In this document: piece after piece, positions 59,601 to 64,000 of the stretch
Position numbering within the stretch: position 1 is the stretch's first letter
Layout of the letters: the number at the start of each line of letters is the position of its first letter
Assembly: GCF_001625215.2 (NCBI RefSeq)
Contig: NC_030387.2
Location: forward strand, 39,393,606 to 39,457,605
Reading direction: 5' to 3'
From: Daucus carota subsp. sativus
Lineage: Eukaryota > Streptophyta > Magnoliopsida > Apiales > Apiaceae
DNA: 64,000 nucleotides
The notes under the pieces: model-generated
What the model was told of the DNA's origin: nothing
The model's database searches: none
Seen by the model: only the letters and a program-made list of their open reading frames with translations
Made by a program: the position numbers and the translations under genes

Positions 59601-59892
59601 ACTTTGGATGAAGAATCAACTGTTGGACTATGGGTTATCATTCTCTAAAATTCCTATTTATTGTGATAACCAAAGTGCTATTGCTATGACAGGAAACCCA
59701 GTTCAACATTCTCTGACAAAGCACATCAGTATCAGATATCATTTTATAAGGGAGCATGTGGAGGAAGGAACCATTGAACTTCACTTTGTTCCTACTGAAC
59801 AGCAGCTAGCAGACATTTTCACCAAACCATTAAGTGAAGCAACTTTTACTAGGCTGGTGAATGAGCTAGGAATGATATCAGGAACTGAGTAA
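56605..59892 (+). CDS. Copia pol polyprotein (protease, integrase, reverse transcriptase, RNase H)
   Basis: 1095 residues without internal stops. The protease active site is in [11 protein letters not shown] (about 11-21). The gag-pre-integrase HHCC zinc motif is at about 140-180; the integrase DDE residues are Asp in HVDLFGP (about 206), Asp in SDNGTEF (about 270) and Glu in VVERKN (about 305). A low-complexity Asn/Ser/Asp linker (about 450-540) separates integrase from the reverse transcriptase, which has [11 protein letters not shown] and the catalytic YVDD (about 782). RNase H starts at about 940 ([26 protein letters not shown]) and the frame ends LADIFTKPL...SGTE. All catalytic residues visible by eye are present. 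The domain order INT-RT marks Ty1/copia. Expression must bypass two in-frame stops after gag. Confidence 0.96.
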   Translation: MQGNRKNILVLDSGCSGHMTGNKTLLSEFVEKAGPSVSYGDGNIGRTLGYGNINLGNVIISNVALVQGLKHNLLSVSQICDKGYHVDFYEEHSEIVSKSTGKVAVIAHRHGNIYEIHLPTNSEGKAICLSTRISAEESWKWHKKLSHLNFNSINELIKKKLVRGLPESLLTSDGLCDSCQKAKQRKTSFKSKTEFSINKPYHLLHVDLFGPVNVPSIARKKYALVIVDEYTRYTWVYFLHSKDETALHLMDHVTQLDHGSDDKVKIIRSDNGTEFRNSTMEEFCKERGVVQQFSAPGTPQQNGVVERKNRTLIEAARTMLDEAKLPTYFWAEAVQTACFTQNATLINKHGKTPYEMVKKKKPNLKYFHIFGCKCFVLKTHPEQLTKFDLKADEGIFVGYPIITKAFRVYNLRTKVIMESIHVSFDDKRIMGLTDMDDHEELHFENEEIFSDSTNSDDQSNSDCEQNTVNSDENLQVHDGEALAEGEHQNVSDSTQDSSENTNSNSSENADSNSDSTIAGGATENNQQNQESMDQGGGSNDENGQLPHARKWTKSHTPDLIIGNPEAGVQTRTATANECLHHCFLSQTEPKKVEEALQDADWIQAMQEELNEFERNKVWTLVPRPKDRSIVGAKWVFRNKTDSEGVITRNKARLVAKGYSQQEGIDYDETFAPVARLEAIRIFLAYAAHKKFKVFQMDVKSAFLNGKLDEEVYVEQPPGFVDPKHPDYVYRLDKALYGLKQAPRAWYETLAQFLLESGFTRGTIDKTLFYLNHGNDLLLVQIYVDDIIFGSTNAKLCQRFAKLMQSRYQMSMMGELSYFLGLQVEQTEDGIFINQAKYTKNLLKKFGMQDSSAATTPMATATKLEKDTGASVDITNYRGMIGSLLYLTASRPDIMYATCLCARFQADPREPHLIAVKRIFRYLKGTTSLGLWYPRESDFSLIGYSDADFAGCKIDRKSTSGSCQFLGGRLVSWYSKKQKSISTSTAESEYIAAGSCCAQILWMKNQLLDYGLSFSKIPIYCDNQSAIAMTGNPVQHSLTKHISIRYHFIREHVEEGTIELHFVPTEQQLADIFTKPLSEATFTRLVNELGMISGTE

Positions 59893-60545
59893 ACATATGG
59901 GTTAGATCTTTAAAATTTAAATTGTCAAAATTACCATATGTATTACACACACATTTGCCATGATATACTCTGATTGTTAAAATCTGATGACATTCTCTGA
60001 TGATATACTCTGATTGCTTTACTCTGATAACATTCTCTGATAATATTCTCTGATGCTTATAAAACTCTGAATCTTGATAAATGATCTCATTTTTATCTTC
60101 TCTGAGACAAATCACCTATGAAGATACTATGAAGCATGTTCTGAATTAGTAATCATGAATCTCAGCTAAGTTCTTTAATCCTGATCTCAATTTTTGTGCT
60201 ACATTATTTCACAATATGCATGTTAATATCATTGAGACTCTACTACTTCACATATCTTAATTATAAGTGAGACTAATTAATTTGAACTTTCTCTCATATC
60301 TTAGACAGTGATTATAAACTCTGATGTTTTTGTTCCCTGAGTCAAAACCCTCTGAAAAATAAGCATGGTACTCCTTTGAGATCTTAGATGACAGTGACTG
60401 GGAAGAACCAAACATTTGCTGGTATTAAGTATTTGCTAAGATTTTATAATCTATGGTGACCAGTCACATTCTCTGATTACTGGAGAAATACCAATACAAT
60501 ATTATATTTAAAGGTCGTGCCTCACTTACACTGAGAAGCGTCCTG

Positions 60546-60584
<39 letters not shown>

Positions 60585-61300
60585 GGTTATATTATTTTAT
60601 TGTTTTCATCAGAGTATGTCCCAGTCTAAATTTTGAGAGTTTGCATAAATTATTTTTGTCTACCTTATAATTACGAAATTGTGAACTTTTATATTCTCTG
60701 ATTTCACATGTCCACACACAAATTTCACAAAGCACATTATTGAGCTATGGATTTTAGAATAAATTCTGATTTATTTTTGATGAATATTCTGAAAATCATG
60801 TCTTTATTCTGAGGTATTTAGAAATTTATTTTCTATGATTTAAATCTCAGAGTTTAAAATTCGAGTGAATTGTTCTTGATTTTTTTAAAATCTTGTACAT
60901 TTCAGGAGTTCAAATATTCAGAGAATGTGAAGAGAGTATTTTCAAACGGGTGTATTGTTAGTGGGTTTACATGAAAAACATCTTAATAGGAGAACGTGTA
61001 ATCAGCCTTTATTACTGCGCGTGTTTTACTGCACTCATGATTACCAATATCGTTTCTCTATCCCACTAACTTTCATCAACCAGTTGTAGTGTGACAGGTG
61101 TCCAAGTGAACAAACAGCTCATGCGTGTTCAGTGAAACAAAATCTGAAGAGTTTTTCACTTCAGATTTTATTTCTTATCATTCACTTATACACTTATTCA
61201 CTTCTTCACTTACACATACTCTCTCAACACACTCTTGCTCTCTTCTCTCTAATATTCAAATCTTCTCACACACATTTTCTCAAACACAATCTCTGATATA
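59893..61300 (+). other. Spacer between pol and the third frame of the copia element
   Basis: Non-coding, about 1.4 kb. The first part is dense in ctctgat words (59960-60060). It holds an A36 run followed by GGGGG (60546-60586). The last 150 bases before 61301 are pyrimidine-rich with many cttcactt/cacactc words, resembling a leader or the 3' end of an intron. Confidence 0.8.
60546..60586. repeat. A36-G5 tract inside the copia element
   Basis: 36 consecutive A followed by five G. The purine run is polypurine-tract-like but lies inside the element rather than next to a recognisable LTR. Confidence 0.95.
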
Positions 61301-64000
61301 ATGGCCACTACAGCTTTTATCTTGGCAGGTGTTGAATTTGTTCCCAACAACTATGCAGCCATCCTTGATACTGCTGAAGCCCCAAGGGATTATCATCCCT
61401 TTCAGCGATTCTTGGCACAGAGTGTCATCGGTACAGCCCTCACCGCTCCTGCAAGACTTTCAGGAAGCCAAATCATCAGCTTTTGGAGGTCGGGTACATA
61501 TGACAATGGTGGTGCAGACGGATCACCATCAATTGTGTTTTCCTATGACGGGGAGGAGTATGCAATTACTCCAGCAACAGTTCGACAGGCACTCAACTTG
61601 CCAGACCATTCTGCGTACATCACAAATGGAGATGCAAATCTCAGAACAATGATGCTTGAGTTGGGGTACTACGAATCTCTGGATAAACTGGGTCAATTGA
61701 AGCGTCCATGGCTCAATAAGGAGTGGAGTTTCTTCTTCGATTGTATTACCAGAGCTTTCCAGAAGAAATCTACAAACTGGGATGCTATTCCAATGGACAT
61801 GCTGCAGATCGGGTATTCTCTGATCTATTCTACTGCTTTTGATTTTGGTAGATTAGTTCTTAGAAATATTGGTGAAAGAATGCTTGAGAATAGGAAAGTC
61901 ATATATTTCTCAAGATTTTGCCAATTATTGTTTAATGCCACTGTTGGAGAAGTGGAGTTTGATGCTGCAGATGAGATCAAACCCTTTGAACTTCATAAAA
62001 GGGCTTTTAAGGATCTCATATCTAAAGATGAGAAGAGACCAGTTCTCAGGCCTCTGCAAATCCCAGCTCCATTCAGAGCAAGGCTGAATCTACCTCAGGC
62101 ACCACAACCACAGCCTCAACAACCTCAACCACAACATCCAACCTCTCCCACAGTCACCAGAAAATCCAGATCATCAACTACAAAACCATCCAAATCAACA
62201 AAGTCTGATGACCAACCCTCTACAACACAAACCAGAACCTCTGTTGATACACAAGTTCTAAAGACAAAGTCTGATAAACCATCAAACTCTGAAGCTCCAA
62301 ACTCTGATATCCCAATAAACTCTGAAGCTGCTTCTACACCAAAGCAGAAAAGAAGGAGGAGACTTGTTGCAGCATATGAATTTGATGATCTTGAACCTGC
62401 ACAAGATGTAAATTCTGAACCTATTCCTACAACAACAAATGAACCTGCTCAGCCCAGTCCAAAACCAGCTAGATTCAAAAGACGGGCACACAAGCCAAAG
62501 AGGGCCAAGATTCCAGAATCTGAAATTACTGATTTCACCATCCAAGAGGAGCAAACACCATCAACTCCAGTTGCTGAAGATTCTCAACCTCTGATGGTGG
62601 ACCCTCTTCAAGTTGTTCCTCTGATATCTCCTACAGTATCTCCTACAACATCTCCTAAAGCAACTTCTACAGCATCTGCAGTAGATGAAGAAATAGAGTG
62701 TGATGCACAAGCTACTGATGAAGCTGGAGCAAAAACTTCTGATCCTAAATCTCCAATATCTGATCATGGCCATTCTACTCCAATTCCTCATTCTCCAATG
62801 AAAATACCTGAGAATGCCATTGTTCATGATACAGCTCCAGAAAACTACAGGTCTGATGTAGTTGATGAATCAGACAAGGTAGCTGTGGAAGCTTTACAGT
62901 CTCTTGCTCAGACTGGTGAAGAACCTATCAAAACACAGTCTGAAGCCCAAGGAAAATCTGCTCAAGATACTGTGGAGAAAGTTGCTAATCCTGCTCTTGA
63001 AGATGAAAAAGCAAACTCTGATACTGAGGATGATGCCAGTTCAGATACTGACAAGGATGAAAATGCTGAAGTCCCTCTGACACAACAGAAATGGGAGTCT
63101 ACTAGCCAGTTCAATGCCAGGCTACAAACTCTGAATACAGACTCTGAGCCACTCCCAAGGGATCTTCAGGTTGATCCTCCAAGTGAAGTCTGGGATAAAC
63201 TCTGGTTGAGCCACCAGCATTCCTTGGAAACACCTAAAGCTGAAGAGTTCTTAGCTATGGCAGAGAAGAAAATTACAAACTCTGATGTTATGTCAAGCCT
63301 CAAAGGCACAATTCTCTATCTAAAGACATTTCATCCTGCTCATGCCCAGACATCTAAATCAATAGATGGTCTAAGAACAGAGGTGGCAAAGGTCAAGGAG
63401 ACCAATGAACTGGAAAAGAAAAGGACAATCAATCCTATGAAGGAAAATGTACAGAAGCTGGTAACTGCAAATGAATCTCTGGACCAGAGGATGACCTTGA
63501 TTGAATCAAATCAAGAAAAGATGTCAAAGCAGCTGGAAGCTATCCAAACATCACTTTCTCTGATCACATCAATTCTGATTCCTGATGAGGATGATGCCAA
63601 AAAGGGGGAGAGAGTAGCTCAAGTCAAATGCAAGTCTACTACTCAAACTCTGAAAAGGAAGAAAAAGGATGATGATGATGATGCTGATGACTTCACAAAG
63701 CACAAGAGATTTCAGGCAGGAACTGGTGGAAGAGTTTCAAACTCTGACAGTTCAAAACCTAAGCAAAGTTCAAAGTCTGTTCCAGTCCCAACACACAATG
63801 TCACATCTGGGTCAAAGCAGAGACCAGTGGCTGGATCAGATCAACCAATGACTGATGAAGAACTTGCTAAGTTAATTTTTGAACAAGAAAATCCAGAAGC
63901 CAATTTGGACTTGGAGTTGATTGCTGCAGAAGAAGAAGAACTAAAGAAAGAACATGCTGAAGCAATAAAGTCAGGAAAAATCCAAAAGCCTGCAAAATCA
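61301..64000 (+). CDS. Third long open frame of the copia element, function unknown; continues past right edge
   Basis: 900 codons from the ATG at 61301 to the window edge, with no stop on reading every codon. The N-terminal ~245 residues (MATTAFILAGVEFVPNNY...) look globular: ISFWRSGTYDNGG, a YAITPATVRQALNLP block, LELGYYESL, a WSFFFDCITRAF block and FDFGRLVLRNIG. The pattern of conserved aromatic residues recalls accessory proteins I associate with large plant copia elements; this is from memory, not a search. Residues about 265-560 are Pro/Ser/Thr/Lys-rich and disordered, with basic clusters (QKRRRRL, KRRAHKPKRAK) that could be nuclear signals. About 680-770 is a likely coiled coil (IDGLRTEVAKVKETNELEKK...), followed by a basic RKKKDDDDDADDF segment. 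No transmembrane segment or signal peptide is seen, so it is not envelope-like. Confidence 0.85.
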   Translation, partial: MATTAFILAGVEFVPNNYAAILDTAEAPRDYHPFQRFLAQSVIGTALTAPARLSGSQIISFWRSGTYDNGGADGSPSIVFSYDGEEYAITPATVRQALNLPDHSAYITNGDANLRTMMLELGYYESLDKLGQLKRPWLNKEWSFFFDCITRAFQKKSTNWDAIPMDMLQIGYSLIYSTAFDFGRLVLRNIGERMLENRKVIYFSRFCQLLFNATVGEVEFDAADEIKPFELHKRAFKDLISKDEKRPVLRPLQIPAPFRARLNLPQAPQPQPQQPQPQHPTSPTVTRKSRSSTTKPSKSTKSDDQPSTTQTRTSVDTQVLKTKSDKPSNSEAPNSDIPINSEAASTPKQKRRRRLVAAYEFDDLEPAQDVNSEPIPTTTNEPAQPSPKPARFKRRAHKPKRAKIPESEITDFTIQEEQTPSTPVAEDSQPLMVDPLQVVPLISPTVSPTTSPKATSTASAVDEEIECDAQATDEAGAKTSDPKSPISDHGHSTPIPHSPMKIPENAIVHDTAPENYRSDVVDESDKVAVEALQSLAQTGEEPIKTQSEAQGKSAQDTVEKVANPALEDEKANSDTEDDASSDTDKDENAEVPLTQQKWESTSQFNARLQTLNTDSEPLPRDLQVDPPSEVWDKLWLSHQHSLETPKAEEFLAMAEKKITNSDVMSSLKGTILYLKTFHPAHAQTSKSIDGLRTEVAKVKETNELEKKRTINPMKENVQKLVTANESLDQRMTLIESNQEKMSKQLEAIQTSLSLITSILIPDEDDAKKGERVAQVKCKSTTQTLKRKKKDDDDDADDFTKHKRFQAGTGGRVSNSDSSKPKQSSKSVPVPTHNVTSGSKQRPVAGSDQPMTDEELAKLIFEQENPEANLDLELIAAEEEELKKEHAEAIKSGKIQKPAKS

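Larger units (their letters stand above)
53737..64000 (+). mobile_element. Ty1/copia LTR retrotransposon, open at the right edge
   Basis: 5' LTR (53737-54310), primer-binding site (54313), gag (54367-56592), pol in copia order protease-integrase-reverse transcriptase-RNase H (56605-59892), a 1.4-kb spacer, then a third long open frame (61301 to the edge). At least 10.26 kb; no 3' LTR has appeared, so the element continues outside. Gag and pol look undamaged, so insertion is probably recent. The extra frame after pol is the layout of large SIRE-like copia elements with an env-like position ORF; lineage assignment is tentative. A CTCTGA-type word recurs throughout. Confidence 0.95.

Noticed and set aside
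62282-62827. Minus-strand Arg/Cys/Phe-rich frames inside the third copia frame
   Set aside because: Antisense shadows of Ser/Glu/Lys-rich coding sequence.
61301-64000. Envelope gene of a retrovirus-like element
   Set aside because: No signal peptide, transmembrane segment or cysteine pattern is visible in the 900 codons; only its position resembles env-like frames.

Overview
The window is nuclear DNA of a dicot plant: multi-exon genes with GT-AG introns, AT-rich intergenic DNA full of MITEs and hAT/Mutator-type elements, a nuclear tRNA gene and a large Ty1/copia retrotransposon. The P450 at 47.8-49.4 kb resembles the CYP71AJ (psoralen/angelicin synthase) subfamily, which is known from Apiaceae, so a carrot/celery-family species is the best guess. 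That is an inference from one gene.

Layout, left to right. 1-4936 (-): 5' part of a copper amine oxidase gene, running off the left edge. 5.3-10.6 kb: intergenic DNA with Stowaway-like MITEs and a foldback element split by a hAT-like element. 11.0-11.8 kb: decayed trypsin-like protease gene. 14.4-17.4 kb (+): ferric-chelate reductase (FRO), 8 exons. 18.7-22.1 kb (+): autophagy receptor NBR1. 22.8 kb: tRNA-Trp, followed 38 bp later by a 1.06-kb Mutator-like element with long inverted repeats. 24.3-24.9 kb (+): unrecognised protein with a repeated motif. 25.6-27.2 kb: two hAT elements, one with a transposase remnant. 28.6-30.6 kb (+): Di19-type zinc-finger protein. 31.6-40.25 kb: tandem segmental duplication carrying two nuclear genes for plastid EF-Tu (both -) and the last exon of an organellar ribosomal protein L19 gene; only the right copy is attached to the complete L19 gene (39.7-42.3 kb, -). 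43.8-45.7 kb (+): intronless LysM receptor-like pseudokinase. 47.8-52.8 kb (+): two CYP71-clan P450 genes. 53.7 kb to the right edge (+): a copia element with 5' LTR, primer-binding site, gag, pol and, after a 1.4-kb spacer, a third open frame of at least 900 codons.

The genes are unrelated neighbours, as usual in plants, apart from the two P450s (possible specialised-metabolism pair) and the duplicated EF-Tu/L19 segment (organelle translation). The most noteworthy points are: (i) the long third frame of the copia element, which is open at the window edge, and the CTCTGA-type word scattered over the whole element; (ii) two EF-Tu coding regions that look base-for-base identical although their flanks have diverged, suggesting gene conversion; (iii) a clean filled-site/empty-site pair for a 1.19-kb hAT element inside the duplication; and (iv) a GC-AG intron in the amine oxidase gene. 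All exon limits were read by eye from splice consensus, frame continuity and protein-family resemblance; none has been checked against transcripts.
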